NCBI GenBank assembly: GCA_902651635.1
Contig: CACRSC010000047.1
Span: forward strand, 116,015-180,014
Origin: Mastigamoeba balamuthi
Taxonomy: Eukaryota; Evosea; Mastigamoebida; Mastigamoebidae
DNA: 64,000 nt
Reading direction: 5' to 3'
Shown: positions 32,501 to 43,719 of the stretch, one piece after another
Layout of the letters: each line of letters starts with the position of its first letter
How positions within the stretch are numbered: the stretch's first letter is position 1
The notes under the pieces: model-generated
Told to the model about the DNA's origin: nothing
What the model saw: the letters and a program-made list of their open reading frames with translations, nothing else
Database searches by the model: none
Made by a program: the position numbers and the translations under genes

Positions 32501-33733
32501 CTACGCGGCCACCAGCTCCATCGTCTGCCTCGAGTCGTGCCTCGTGGCCACCACCGACGACAGCGTCAAGTGCTGTGCGCGGCGCCTGCGCCTGCGCCCT
32601 TCGCTCGCCTCTCACACCCCCCGCAGTTTTCTACCAGAAGGACGCGGCCGAGTCGCTGACGATCGCGACGATCGGCAGCGACAACTTGTGCGCCTCTTTC
32701 CCTCGCGGGCTCGATTGACACGCGCGGGAGCAGCGAGAGCGAGGAGCTGTCGGTGATGTGCGGCAGCGGGAGGCCCGTGGGGGCGCTGAGCGCGGTGATC
32801 GCGGACAGCGACCACGTGGTGACGGTCGACTGCGCCAAGCGCGTGCACGAGTACTCGCTGGCGCACCCCGTCGTGCGCTTCTACTCGGCCGTGGCCGCGG
32901 GCAACCTGGGGGCCGCGCGGGCCTTTGCCGAGCGCGCGGGCACGGCGTTCCACGCGCAGATGGCGCTCTTCCTCGCCAAGCGCGGGCACCACACAGAGGC
33001 GCTGCACCTGCGCGGCATCCCCGACTCGGTCAAGCTGCTGCTCTGCATCCGCCACCGCGTCTTCGAGGGCGCGCTGCCCGTGCTGCGCAGCCTCGTCGAC
33101 GCCACGCTCGCCAGGTTCCGCGCGCACCGCCCCAGCGTCGTCGCGGGGCCCGCAGAGGCCGCCGCGCAGGCCGCCCTGCAGCCCGCGGGGCAGCCGCAGC
33201 CGCTGGCGCTGTCGCTGTCGCCGTGCTGCGCGCAGGGCTCGGGGCTGACGATCCCCAAGATCGTCGACCACGCGGTGGCCCTCGCGGCCGCCGCTGCGGG
33301 GACGCCGTCGGCCGCCGCGCTGGCGCCGGAGATCCTGAGGGCCGTGCTGCCGCTGGACCCGGGGCGCGTCTACAGGCACCTCGCGGTCATGCTCGTCTCG
33401 TCGGGGCGCACCGCAGAGCTCAAGGCGCTCGCGGCAGAGGTCTCTGCCAAGCTCTCCGCCGGCACGCCCGGCATGCACGCGGCCGCCGCGCTGGCCTCTG
33501 CGCTCGCCGGCGACGCGCAGGGCGTCAAGGCAGCGCTGCTGCACGCGCCCACGGTGGGGGAGGCTGCGCTGCGCTGCTGGTGCGTCTGGGGGGCCGGGGG
33601 TTTGTGTCTGCGCCCGCTGAGCTGCGTTGCGGGGGCCCCCTGCAGGTCGGACGCGGGGTTCGTGTCGGGCTGGTCGGAGAGCGTGGCGTCCAACTGGCCG
33701 TGCGTACCCCCTGGCACGTTCACGCAGGCCTGA
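29553..33733 (+). CDS. WD40 coat-like protein (COPI-alpha/TSET type)
   Basis: The N-terminal half is a beta-propeller: VAVYDYKRRETL, AVALGGADGAVRLWDVDRR, LVSAASDGSVAFWSA and ATSGADRTVVLWDPR are WD repeats ending in (L/F)WD. A second propeller-like part follows (HSLSVHPLHPHLVLVNCT, FALIEVTYPR, RWDSISDAHKV). The C-terminal third is alpha-solenoid (HPVVRFYSAVAAGNLGAARA, LFLAKRGHHTEALHL). Two propellers plus a solenoid is the plan of vesicle-coat subunits (alpha/beta'-COP, TSET TTRAY); the exact family is not certain. Exon 1 is 29553 to about 29830. Intron 1 carries three repeat units and intron 2 a CT tract. Another long intron lies at about 31674-32010. The last intron starts GTGCG and the final exon ends TFTQA. 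Confidence 0.68.
29886..30140 (+). repeat. three degenerate repeat units in intron
   Basis: Inside intron 1 of the WD40 gene, three units start near 29886, 30005 and 30066. They share ACT(A/T)CTCGGAA, a TGATGTCA octamer and GCGGTTGATTT in that order. Units one and two are nearly identical over this core; unit three is more diverged. Confidence 0.75.
30350..30453 (+). repeat. (CT)n/TGTCTC simple repeat in intron
   Basis: About 100 bases of CT dinucleotides interrupted by TGTCTC units, in the pyrimidine stretch before the acceptor of intron 2 of the WD40 gene. Microsatellite-like. Confidence 0.85.
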
Positions 33734-34060
33734 GACTCTTCCCCCGCCCCCCTCGCCTCGTGCGTGGCGCCGGGGGGCTGCGGGTGGGCAACTGGGGTGG
33801 TGGTCGTTGATGTGTGTGAGCATAAAAACAAGTGTTTCTGTGTTTGGGCTTCAGACAGGCGCGGGCGCCGCAGTTGTCCCGGTGCCTGGAACTTTTTTTT
33901 TCGCGCCCGTCCAATGCGCGTGACGTGGTCGGCCGTGCGGCGACGACGGGCGAGTTCGTCTGCGGGCAAAAATAGAGCGCAGCATTGTTCGAGGAAGTTG
34001 CCGTGGCTGCGATTTACGGCGACCTCTCATTTCCTCCGAGTCGTGGAGTCGTGAGAGAAG
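33734..34060. other. intergenic spacer
   Basis: 3' flank of the WD40 gene and promoter region of the calpain gene. No gene is seen. Confidence 0.5.
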
Positions 34061-36935
34061 ATGAACCCCGAGGCGTACATGTACCCAGCGCCGCCGCCGC
34101 AGTACCTCTGCCCCGCGCCAGCGCAGTGCCAGTACGACAGAGCGAGCCTGGCGCCGCAGCAGCAGCAGCAGCAGCCCGGGCAGCAGTGCGCGGTGACCGA
34201 TGCCCACGCGTTCGTCATGGCAGCCGCGGCCTCTGACAGCACCGGCAGCGCCCTGGTCGGCCTCGTCCCGGGCCAGGCATGCCAGGCCCCTGCCCCCTAT
34301 GTGCAGCAGCAGCAGTACGCGTACCAGTACCAGTACCCGAACCAGCAGCAGTGCCAGAACCAATACGCCGTCCAGGGCCAATGCCACCAGTTCGCTCAGT
34401 ACGCGCCCCCGAGCCACAGCTCGGCCCAGCAGGGCTATCAGGCCCAGGCCCAGCAGGGCTCCCCATGCCCGTACCAGAGCCACAGCCCGGGCCAGCAGGG
34501 CTCTCCGTACCAAAGCCAGAGCCCGGGCCAGCAGGGCTACCAGGAGCAGTACCAGCAGTACCCGAGCCAGAGCCCCGGCTACCAGGGGCAGTTCGCCAGC
34601 CCGACCCCGCAGGGCTCCCAATACCCGTACCAGAGCCAGAGCCCCCAGTACCCCAGCCAGAGCCCGGGCCAGCAGGGATACTGCGCCGTCTCGCAGCCCG
34701 TGGCGCAGCAGGCGGTGCCCTGTGGGTACCAGTACCCGCACGAGCAGTTCGCCGCAGCACCGGCACCGCAGCACGCTGCGCTGTCGTTCCTGCAGCAGCC
34801 GGGCCACGCGGCACAGGCGCCGCCGCAGTACCTCGCGCAGCAGCCGCAGCCGCAGCCGCAGCAGCCCGTGTACAAGTACGCGCAGGCGAGGGCAGAGCAG
34901 CCGTCCGGGCACTCGGCGCCGCAGTCGCCCGCGCAGACGCCGTCGCACTCGCCGGCGCCGGGGCACCACCAGTCGGCCCCCTCGTCGCCCGCGGTCGCAG
35001 CAGCGAGCGGGCCGCAGCAGTGGCAGTCGCCGTCGCCGCACTGCTCGCCGACGCACTCGCCTGCGCCCGGGCAAGCGCCGTCGCAGCTGTCGTTCCTGCA
35101 GTCGGCGACGGCGTGCGTGCAGCAGCAGCTCGAGCAGCTGTCGCTGCAGCACGGGGCGACGACGCCGGTGGTCAACCCCGAGCTCTCGCTCGACGACTTC
35201 TACGAGTCGCGCGTCCCGACGCACTTCTGGGCCCCCGCGGCGCCCGAGCTCGCGGAGCCCTCGCCGCCGCCGTCGCCCCCGCCCCTCGAGGACCTGCCGC
35301 CCGCGCCGGAGCCGCCGGCAGAGGAGAAGAAGAAGCGGGACGAGCGCAAGAAGCGGAGGCACTCGCGGCACTCGCACAAGCCGCCGGCGAGCGCCAAGCC
35401 AGCGCAGGCGGCGGGGTCGCTGTACCGCGAGCGCCCCGTCGGGCTGCGCATCAAGCGGACCAACGAGCGCATGGTGGAGGTGCTGGAGCGCTGCGCCAAG
35501 ACCGGGGAGTTCTGGCGGGACCCCGAGTTCGCCCCGCAGGCCGGCTGGGAGCCCGCGCACGAGTTCCTCAAGGACGCGCGGCTGTTCCACGAGGGCATCG
35601 AGCCCGGCGACATACACCAGGGCGAGCTGGGCGACTGCTACCTGCTGAGCTCGCTGAGCGTGCTCGCCGAGAGGTCGCACAGGATCGAGAACCTCTTCTG
35701 CGCGCACGAGGACAACGGCTGGGGCGTCTTCTGCGTCACCGTCTTCCACAACGGCGAGCGCAAGGACGTGCTCGTCGACGACTACTTCCCCGTGACCAAG
35801 AGCGGCGGCAAGTGCAGGCCGCGCTACAGCAGGAACAACGTGCGGCGCCTCTCCTGCGCTGCGCCTGCGCCCGGTGGCCACTGACGGCGCTGCCCAGGGG
35901 CCCGAGCTGTGGGTGATGGTCGTGGAGAAGGCCTACGCGAAGCTGCACGGGTCGTACAAGGCCATCGAGAGCGGCGCAGAGGCCACGGCGCTGACGGACC
36001 TCACGGGGGCGCCGCTGATCAACTACAGGATCAAGGCGGGGACAGAGGCCGACAAGCTGTTCCAGACGCTGGACATGCACGACACGGCAGACCACGTCAT
36101 GTGCTGCAACATCGACGCCAGCAAGAGCGCGGCCGCCGAGAAGAAGCTCGGGCTCGTCACGCAGCACAGCTACGCGCTGCTGCGCACCGCGGAGATCCCC
36201 GTCGACGGCGGCAAGACAGAGAAGCTCGTCCAGCTGCGCAACCCCTGGGGAAACACAGAGTGGAACGGCACGTCATCCGGGGCGCATTTCTATATTGGGT
36301 GTTCGAATTGCACTTTGTTTTTTTCATAGAGTGGCGTCCTTCTTATCACAAGAGAAACAGAGAAACTGACATTAACCCTGCGGGATCCAGGGGCGTGGTC
36401 GGACAAGGACGTGAGGTGGACCTCGGAGCTGCGCGAGCAGCTCAAGGCGCCGGTGAGAGACGACGGCCAGTTCTGGATGAACATCGGGGACTTCTGCAAG
36501 CACTTTGGCATCGTCATCGTGCTGCTCATAAAGGACGGCTTCCGCAGCAGGACCATCGGCCACCAGATGAAGAGCAAGCGCGAGGGCTTCAGCGTCGTCG
36601 TGGCCTCGGAGTGCAAGCTGTCGCTGACTCTGTTCCAGCGCGACGTGCCCAAGATGGGCGCGCTGCGCATGTGCCTGCTCGACGAGTACAAGGGCGACAA
36701 GGCCAAGCCCAGGGCGCGCGCCAGCAGCGCCAAGGCGTTCACGGTGTCGGAGGAGCTGTTCTCGTCCGAGGTGCACCTCGCCGCGGGGCGCTATGTGCTG
36801 GTGCTCGAGGCGCACCCCGAGTACGGGCTGCCAAAGGTCACCGTCGGCATGTACGGCAACTTCGACAACGGGCTCACCATCACGCCCATCGGCGGCATCC
36901 AGGAGGGGCGGTACGCGTTCGAGGAGGTCGTCTGA
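34061..36935 (+). CDS. calpain-type cysteine protease with Gln/Pro-rich N-terminus
   Basis: The first ~380 residues are low complexity, rich in Gln, Pro, Ser and Tyr, with tandem QSQSPGQQGYQ-like repeats. A Lys/Arg/His patch (EEKKKRDERKKRRHSRHSH) separates this from the protease core. The catalytic Cys is in QGELGDCYLLSSLS, the His in TQHSYALL and the Asn in LRNPWGNTEW. AYAKLHGSYKAIESG and DLTGAP are further calpain marks. A C2-like C-terminal domain follows (KAFTVSEELFSSEVHLAAG to YAFEEVV). No EF-hand domain is present. Calpains cut cytoskeletal and signalling proteins when Ca2+ rises. Intron 1 is about 35841-35895; intron 2 (36268-36390) restores EWNGAWSDKD only with a GC donor. The low-complexity region is duplicated in the next gene. 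Confidence 0.9.
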
Positions 36936-37415
36936 CCGCCTTGCTACCGCCTGCATCAAGGCATGCCGTGATGGCACAGTTGACTTCCCGGCTGTATTCG
37001 AAACATGGTTCTGGCGACACTTTGCTGGCAGGAGCAAGCGAGTGTACCCCAGAAACAAAGGGCTCAACATTTGGGACGCTCGAGTCCGCTGTTTGCCTTG
37101 GCATTGCTCTTTTCCTCTGCAGATGGGGGCTCTGGAGAACGAGAGAGCGCTGACTGCTGTCCATTTCGGGCGTGCGCGGTTCGTTGTCCTCGGTGTTCAA
37201 AGCACAATGTGAATCATGAAATTGCACAGCCGAATGAAGTGGGCCGGTGAGTGGCTGCTTGCATTCTGACCTCCGTCGAACCTGTAAGAGCGGGGGTGCG
37301 TCCAATGTGCCGCTGCTGGACGGATCGGAAATGGTCTCCGTGCTGACGAATAAGGAAATCCGTTTCCAGGCACATTCGATTTTCACAGCTCCGCCCGGAG
37401 GCATTCCGCCAGGCC
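36936..37415. other. intergenic spacer
   Basis: Between the calpain and its truncated paralogue. I see no leftover protease exons here, so the duplicate never had them at this place or has lost them. Confidence 0.55.
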
Positions 37416-38561
37416 ATGTACCCTGCCTATCCTCAGCAAATCGAAGCGGTCCCCGCGCACTGTTGGCCTCGGGCGGAGCAGCCGCCCGTCCATCAAACCC
37501 CTGTGGACAACCGTGTGACCGAGGAAGACGCTGCAGTCCCCGCTGATAGCTGCCCCCTTGGCATCGGCCAACCACAGCAGCACTCCCTCCACTGCGCGTA
37601 CCCGAGCAAGAGCCTGGCCCAGCTGGGCCCTCAGTACTGGTATCCCAGCGACACAGGCCAGACAGGCCAGCAGCCAGCGGACCTGAGCCTGAGCCCCACC
37701 TACATACCCAGCCAAATTCACGGCAGGTGCCCGGGCCACAGCCCAAGCCTGAGCTCCAGCCCACCTGATCACAAGAGAGCACCCCAGCAGGGTTATCAGT
37801 CGCCGTATCTGTGCCCGAACCAGGTGCCAAGCCAGCTCGGGATCCCGCACCCGAACCAGGGCGGAGGCCAACTGGGCTCTCAATCCCCGTGCTTGGGTCA
37901 CCCCAGCCCAGGCCAGCCAGAGTGTCAGGGGTCAGTGCAGCACGGCCCTCAATCCCAGAATTACCCCAACCAGAGCGATCAAAACCTCCACCAAACCCAC
38001 GCTCAGAGCCACTCAAGCTTGCAGTGCCACAGTCAGCAGGTGTACTACGCACAGCCGATCAGCCAGACAGGGCAACAGGGGTGTGTGAATCCACCCGAGC
38101 AGTACTCCGCAGTGCACCCTGGGGCTTGCACAACAGTCCCGGCCTTGTCGTTTCTCCAGCGACCAGCCCGCCGTGAAGTTCAGAAGCCGCCACAGACAGC
38201 CTGTGCGCAGCAGCAGCCACAGGCACAGCCTCCCGTGTTGAAGTACTCTCAGCCAAAGCCCGATCTCCTTCATTCGCTGCCAGCGTACCTACACTCAGAG
38301 CCCCAGTCGCCAGTACAGTCCCCGAGCCACTCTCCCGTGCTCCACCGGCAGCAATCAGCCCCGTTATCTCCCAAGCTCGCTCACAGCAGGCCTGCGGATG
38401 GAATAGCACAGCAGCAATCACCAGCAGCAGGCAGGCTCCTTCGACAGTCGTCGCAGTCCTCATTCCCGCATACGATGCAGCACCATGCGATGGAGCAGTG
38501 GTCCTTCGTTCAGAAGCAGCTCGAGCAGATGTCGCAGATACACAAGGACGATTTGTGGTGA
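37416..38561 (+). CDS. protease-less paralogue of calpain N-terminus
   Basis: A single exon of 381 codons, rich in Gln, Pro, Ser and His, in the same order as the calpain N-terminus: MYPAYPQQ near the start, QGYQSPY-like repeats, then ALSFLQRPARREVQ (calpain ALSFLQQPGHAA), QPQAQPPVLKYSQ (calpain QPQPQPQQPVYKYAQ), PQSPVQSPSHSPVLHRQQSA (calpain PQSPAQTPSHSPAPGHHQSA), and WSFVQKQLEQMS (calpain CVQQQLEQLS). It stops at HKDDLW, exactly where the calpain continues SLDDFYES into the basic patch and protease. The frame stays open over the whole length in spite of strong divergence, so it is probably expressed and selected as a free prion-like protein. Function unknown. Confidence 0.75.
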   Translation: MYPAYPQQIEAVPAHCWPRAEQPPVHQTPVDNRVTEEDAAVPADSCPLGIGQPQQHSLHCAYPSKSLAQLGPQYWYPSDTGQTGQQPADLSLSPTYIPSQIHGRCPGHSPSLSSSPPDHKRAPQQGYQSPYLCPNQVPSQLGIPHPNQGGGQLGSQSPCLGHPSPGQPECQGSVQHGPQSQNYPNQSDQNLHQTHAQSHSSLQCHSQQVYYAQPISQTGQQGCVNPPEQYSAVHPGACTTVPALSFLQRPARREVQKPPQTACAQQQPQAQPPVLKYSQPKPDLLHSLPAYLHSEPQSPVQSPSHSPVLHRQQSAPLSPKLAHSRPADGIAQQQSPAAGRLLRQSSQSSFPHTMQHHAMEQWSFVQKQLEQMSQIHKDDLW

Positions 38562-38886
38562 CCCCGCCACCGGAATTCACGGGCTGAGACCGACCGTCTC
38601 ACCAAGCTTGTAAACGTAGCCGCAGTGATCTCGGGGTCCGTCAGAGTTACCTTCCCAAGAGCTTCTCTCACGAAATAAAGCGCCCCGGGCGGTATTGCCA
38701 TGGCTGTTAGACACTCAAGTCGGTTACTGCCCACATGCGGTGTTGCCCTCACCGGCCCTGTCTTCTCATCAGGAACACAGCAAGAGAGCACTAGCATCGT
38801 GTGCAGCGAGGCTGCAGAGTGTGGACCTCTCTGCTTGTGTGTGCAACAGCCAGCCCAGCCAACCCCATTCTGACTGCGCATGCTGC
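38562..38886. other. intergenic spacer between convergent genes, with AATAAA
   Basis: AATAAA on the plus strand at 38674-38679, about 115 bases past the stop of the calpain-like paralogue. Otherwise the 3' flank of Cys-motif member B. Confidence 0.5.
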
Positions 38887-39898
38887 CTATGTGTCCGACT
38901 GTGCGGGGACCCTGCCGTCTTTGCAGGGGCGGGGTCTGCTCCTGCGTCCTCGTGTGCTGGGCTCTCCAGACCCCAAGTCCACCCACTTCAGCCCGCGGCA
39001 GGGCTGCGGCCTGTACGACGTCTTGGAGTACAGCGCAAGGGGCTCGCTCAGCACCCTCGCCATCGTCGCCTCCCCTCGCCGAATCGTCAGCGCCACGACG
39101 ACGTCCCCGCCCAAGTGCAGACGCGACGAGTTGCAGAACCTGCGCCCCACACCCCGCACGTACACGCACGAATCCCTCAGCAGCTGACAGCGGACAGCAC
39201 TAGAGGGGGAGGAGCACGAGGGAGCGGAGCTGTGCGTTGAGCGGGGCCGAGGGCGCACGAGAGGCAGCGGTAGAACACAAAGAGGCGGTGGTCCCGCGTG
39301 CCCGACGTCTCCTCGCCCATCTCGCCGCTGATCACCACCGGGGGCATGCGAGACCCCTCCGAGCACCTGCCGCACGGCCCCAGGTCTGCGAGCGGGGCAC
39401 CATCGCGTTGCCCGCAGAGCGGCCGAGGGGGCAAGAGGAGAGCGGCGGTGTCAATTTGGCTCTGCTTTGCGAAAAGAAGACTCATAACACTGAGATTGGG
39501 GCCGCTTGTTCTCCGCACGTGTGTCGCCCTCCTCCGGCGAGGCTCGGTGCACCGTTGCAGACCTCCCCGCCTCCCGTATATCGCTCGGCGTCACTCCTGT
39601 GCGCTCCATCCACGCCGCGCGCGCCACCAGAGAAAACTGTTTGGGTGCAAATTTTTTCTGAGCCGAACACGCGAGAAAATTCCTCGGCTCTCGGGGCCCC
39701 AACCGCGTCAGAAAACTCAGCAGCAGCCCCCACGTCGCCTGGAGGCCCGCAGGGGGCAGAGAGCTGGAGGCCTGCTGTGCTGTGGAGGGGCGCTGTCACC
39801 TGGAATGGCTGCGATCTGTGGATCTTTGCTGTGGAAGAGTGCAGTGCGCAGTCCTCGCTGTCGCTCTGCTGCTGCTGCTGCTGCTCGGTGCCCGCCAT
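38887..39898 (-). CDS. Cys-motif family protein B (short form)
   Basis: Four exons. Exon 1 (ATG 39898): MAGTEQQQQQQSDSEDCALH to HRSQPFQ. Exon 2: SLVARAAWMERTGVTPSDIR and AGRSATVHRASPEE. Exon 3: LGPCGRCSEGSRMPPVVISG and DHRLFVFYRCLS. Exon 4: FCNSSRLHLGGDVVVALTIR, LSEPLALYSKTSY and LKWVDLGSGEPS. Donors are GTGACA, GTGCGG and GTGCGC. It has the CxxC, the C-x(5)-H and the S-[DE]-P-x-A closing strand of members A and F but lacks their C-terminal QK/TPDD part. Length about 190 residues, no signal peptide or membrane segment. Very close in DNA sequence to C and D, so recently duplicated. Function unknown; a zinc-stabilised binding domain is my inference. Confidence 0.6.
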
Positions 39899-40994
39899 GC
39901 GCAGCGCTGCGTTCAACTACCACCTGTGCGCCCACGGTGGGTGTCCGCACGGATGAGGAAGTTGGTGCTGGCGTAATAGTTCGCCCAAGGCGCGTTGCCG
40001 ATATGCTGTTATTTTCGGATCGATATGTGAGCCACAAACACGTCAGAACGCAGCCATTTGCTGCCACCACTCCCGCCTCTAGCCACCTCTAGAACGTCAC
40101 CTTAATTTGCACGACGTGAGGCACGGGCTCGGGGAGAGCGGGGATTTGTGCCGTGTGGGAGAGCATTGGACCAGATGATCGCATTTTCCCCACACGATAA
40201 CGGAAACGCCGATAGAAAGTGTCGCCTGTGCATAAGCAGCTACTGCTTCACCACCCTCGTGCCGTGGCTCGCTCTGCTGGGTGCTGACTCAGTAATGGGG
40301 CGATAAAGATGGCCTTCGCGGTACAGCAGATCCAGTGAAAAGTCTGAGGCAGGTACATCGACAGATGAAGCGGAAGGAACTGAGGTAGCAAGCATTTACG
40401 GTGGCCCTAGATCGACGCCTGACGGTGGCTGTCTTCAAGTCCTCGATTGTTCTGTCGAGGTGTCTGGCTGGGGTGATAATGGCCGAGTTCATGGAAGACG
40501 GATTATTTCTCCCAACAAGTGACCATTGTTATACTCACGCACGGTCTTCGAAAGCGCTGCCACCGTTTCCTTGCCTCCGTGCTCGCCCTTAATGATATTT
40601 CGCTGACTTGCTCGCAATCAAGACAGTCAGGAGTGGACGCCCCCAAAGTGCTCAGCGTCCTGCTTGCTAACACGGCCTAGTGTTGAGCCAAATCAAAAGT
40701 AGTTTGTTTACGCCGTCCACTTCCTAGATCCTACTGACCACAGCGAAGTGCCCACTTGTCCACTCACTGAGCGCGTTGTGTTGTGTTCCTCCTCATCCAG
40801 GTGAAGCCTCGTGCCGAGGACCATTGTCGTGAGACTCAGCGACAGTGCCTGCGACCAGAATGGCCATCAGCGACAGCCGCGTGTCATCGCCCTTGTCTGT
40901 GGCATGCCTCCTGGCGAGCGCGTTCGTTGAGCACTACCAGCCACGTCACGACACGCATACACTCAACGAGCCATTTTGTCCTGTTGAATTCAAT
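39899..40994. other. spacer within duplicated unit
   Basis: No gene supported. The part to about 40290 matches the upstream regions of C (to about 42340) and D (to about 44050), including a GCCGATA...TGTGCATAA stretch and a shared CTCGCTCTGCTGGG sequence. From about 40300 to 40990 I see nothing recognisable. Confidence 0.55.
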
Positions 40995-41998
40995 CTATGT
41001 CCATGTCCCAAAGAAAAACTCTGGGGTACTGTCGTCCCTGCAGGCAGGTGGTTTCTTCCTGCATCCTCGTGTGCTGGGCTCTCCTGACATCAAGTCCACC
41101 CACTTCAGCCCGTGGCAGGGCTGCGGCCTGCACGACGCCTTGGAGTACAGCGCAAGGGGCTGATCAGCATCCTCGCCGCCACCGTCTCCCCGTGCCATAT
41201 CGCCAGCGCCACGACGATGTCCCGCCCAAGTGTTGCCGCGACGAGTTGCAGAACCTGCGCCCCACCCGCACGCGAGCACGCACACACCACGGTGAAGCCG
41301 CTCAGCACTGCACAGCGAGAGAAGGGGAGAAGGGACATGAGTGGAGTTGTGCATTGAGCGGGACGGAGGGCGCACGAGAGGCAGCGGTAGAACACGAAGA
41401 GGCGGTGGTCCCGTTTGCCCGATGTCTCCTCGCCCATCTCGCCGCTGATCACCACCGGGGGCATGCGAGACCCCTCCGAGCACACGCTGCACGGCCCCAG
41501 GGCTACGAGATGGCGCCGTTGCGTTGCCCGCAGAGCCGAGGGGGCAAGAGGAGAGCGGGTCAATTTGGCTTTGCTTTGCGAAAAGAAGACTCATATCACT
41601 GAGATTGGGGCCGCTTGTTCTCCGCACGTGTGTCGCCCTCCTCCGGAGAGGCTCGGTGCACCGCTGCAGACCTCCCCGCCTCCCGTATATCGCTCGGCGT
41701 CACTCCTGTGCGCTCCATCCACGCCGCGCGCGCCACCAGAGAAAACTGTGTGGGTGCAACTATTCTGAGCCGAACATGAGAACTATCCCCGGCTCTTCAG
41801 GGCCCCAACCACATACAGAAAACCCAGCAGCAGCCCCCATGTCGCCTGGGGGCCCGCACGGGACAGGGCTGGAGTCATGTTGTGGTGGGGGAGGATATGG
41901 TCACCTGGAATGGCTGCAACCCGAAAATCTCAGCGGTCGGCGAGTGCGCATATCTCCTCACTGTCGCTCTGCTGCTGCTACTGCTCAATGTCCGCCAT
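40995..41998 (-). pseudogene. Cys-motif family copy C, decayed
   Basis: All four exon regions of B and D are found: TGVTPSDIREAGRSATV, LGPCSVCSEGSRMPPVV, a C-x(5)-H exon, and KWVDLMSGEPSTRGC. The start ATG (41998) is followed by an in-frame TAG as codon 7, and the last exon has a one-base loss near 41161 relative to B that shifts SEPLALYSK out of frame. The copy is therefore probably not functional, though the middle exons remain well preserved, so decay is recent. Confidence 0.7.
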
Positions 41999-42700
41999 GC
42001 ACACTACTGCGCACGACTACAACCTGTGTGCCCATGTGGGGTGTCCGCACGGGTAAGGAGTGGGTGCTGGCGTAAGAGTTCGCCCAAGGACCATAGCCGA
42101 TAAGCTGTTAATTCTCTGTTCGATATGTGAGCCTCAATCACGTAAGATCGCAGCCATATGCTGCGTCTAGCACGGACTCAGAGAGAGCCGGGCTTCGTTT
42201 CACGGGAGAAAGCAACCACTGCACCAGATGGGAAGCTGCCGCGTGTCGGGTGTGTCGAGGTAGCATGCCGATTTGCATGTGCACAAACAACGACTGTTTC
42301 ACAACCCTCGCAGTGTGGCTCGCTCTGCTGGGCGCTCGCCCAGTCGCAGACAGAGGAGCCGACCAGTCTGCGCAGCAGCAACAGAACTGGGGAGAGCTCG
42401 CTCTTCCCTGCGGCAGCGACGTCGACGTGTGCAGAGTAGGGCTTCCAATCTGACAACTCGTTCGGTACATTATCATAAGGTAGGTCGGGTCCGAGATCTC
42501 TTGGGGGCCGCCAGGCGGCTTCTCCAGGAGCAGCTCGTACGACAAAGAGCCCAGTACCATTGCAATGTGCTCGTGGCATGCAGGACACGCGGGAAGTCGA
42601 ACAGTGTTGATCCGTTGCATGTGTGCAGCCCAGGTCCGCAAAGACGTCCCTGCGGGCTCGTAGAGCGGCCAAGCCCACTCCTCCTCGCCGCATCGGTTGC
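41999..42700. other. spacer within duplicated unit
   Basis: Up to about 42340 homologous to the sequence upstream of B. The rest, to 42700, shows no supported gene. Confidence 0.5.
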
Positions 42701-43719
42701 CTATGTGCTCGAAGGCGCAGGGGCACTGTCGTCGCTGCTGGAAGGTGGTCTCTTTCTGCGTCCTCGTGTGCTGGGCTCTCCAGACCCCAAGTCCACCCAC
42801 TTCAGCCCACGGCAGGGCTGCGGCCTGTACGACGTCTTGGAGTACAGCGCAAGGGGCTCGCTCAGCACCCTCGCCGCCACCGCCCCCCCGTGCCGTATCG
42901 TCAGTGCCACGACGATGTCCCCGCCCAGGTGCAGCCTCGACGAGTTGCAGAACCTGCGCCCCACACCCCGCACGTACACGCACGAATCACGACGCAGCCG
43001 CTCAGTAGCTGACGGTACTGAAGAAGAGGTGGGGGAGGGGGGGAGCACAGGGGAGCGGAGCTGCGCGTTGGGCGGGGCCGATGGCTCACGAGAGGCAGCG
43101 GTAGAACACAAAGAGGCGGTGGTCCCGTTTGCCCGACGCCTCCTCGCCCATCTCGCCGCTGATCACCACCGGGGGCATGCGGGACCCCTCCGAGCACCTG
43201 CCGCACGGCCCCAGGTCTGCGAGCGGGCGTCCTTGCGTTACCGCAGAGCGGCCGAGGCCGAGGGGTCTCAAGGGCAGAGCGGGTCAATTTGGCTGCGCTT
43301 TGTGCGGGGGAACACTGTGATTGGGGCCGCTTGTTCTTCGCACGCTCGTCATCTTCCTGCCGCGAGGCGCGGTGCACCGTTGCAGACCTCCCCGCAGCTC
43401 GTATATCGCTCGGCGTCACTCCGGTGCGCTCCATCCACGCCGCGCGCGCCACGAGAGAAATCTGTTGTGGGGGCTGTTATTCTCTCTTACCCGAATGTAC
43501 ACTGGAAAACTCCCCAGCCGCGGCCTCCACGGCTCGGGCAGCAGCCGCTCAACGGCGGCAGACCCCCTCGGCGAGAGTGGCGGAGGTGGGTGAGGTGTGC
43601 TGGGTGCCCGTGGGGAGCGCTGGCACCTGGAACGGCTGCGTCCTGTGTATCCTTGTGGTGGACGAGCGCAGTGCGCAGTCCCCGCTGTCGCTCTGCTGCG
43701 GCGGCTCCGTGTCCGCCAT
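42701..43719 (-). CDS. Cys-motif family protein D (short form)
   Basis: Same four-exon plan as B. ATG 43719: MADTEPPQQSDSGDCALRSS and RTQPFQ; then SLVARAAWMERTGVTPSDIR; LGPCGRCSEGSRMPPVVISG and DHRLFVFYRCLS; and FCNSSRLHLGGDIVVALTIR with LSEPLALYSKTSY. The C-terminal tail (RRKRPPSSSDDSAP) differs from B. All frames are intact and the donors are of the GTGCG type where expected. Closest to B. Function unknown. Confidence 0.6.

Noticed and set aside
33851-35881. A 676-codon minus-strand frame over the calpain
   Set aside because: Antisense shadow of the repetitive Gln/Pro region and the protease; no recognisable domain.
40300-40990. A possible small gene between B and C
   Set aside because: Short open frames only, none conserved in the matching place before D.
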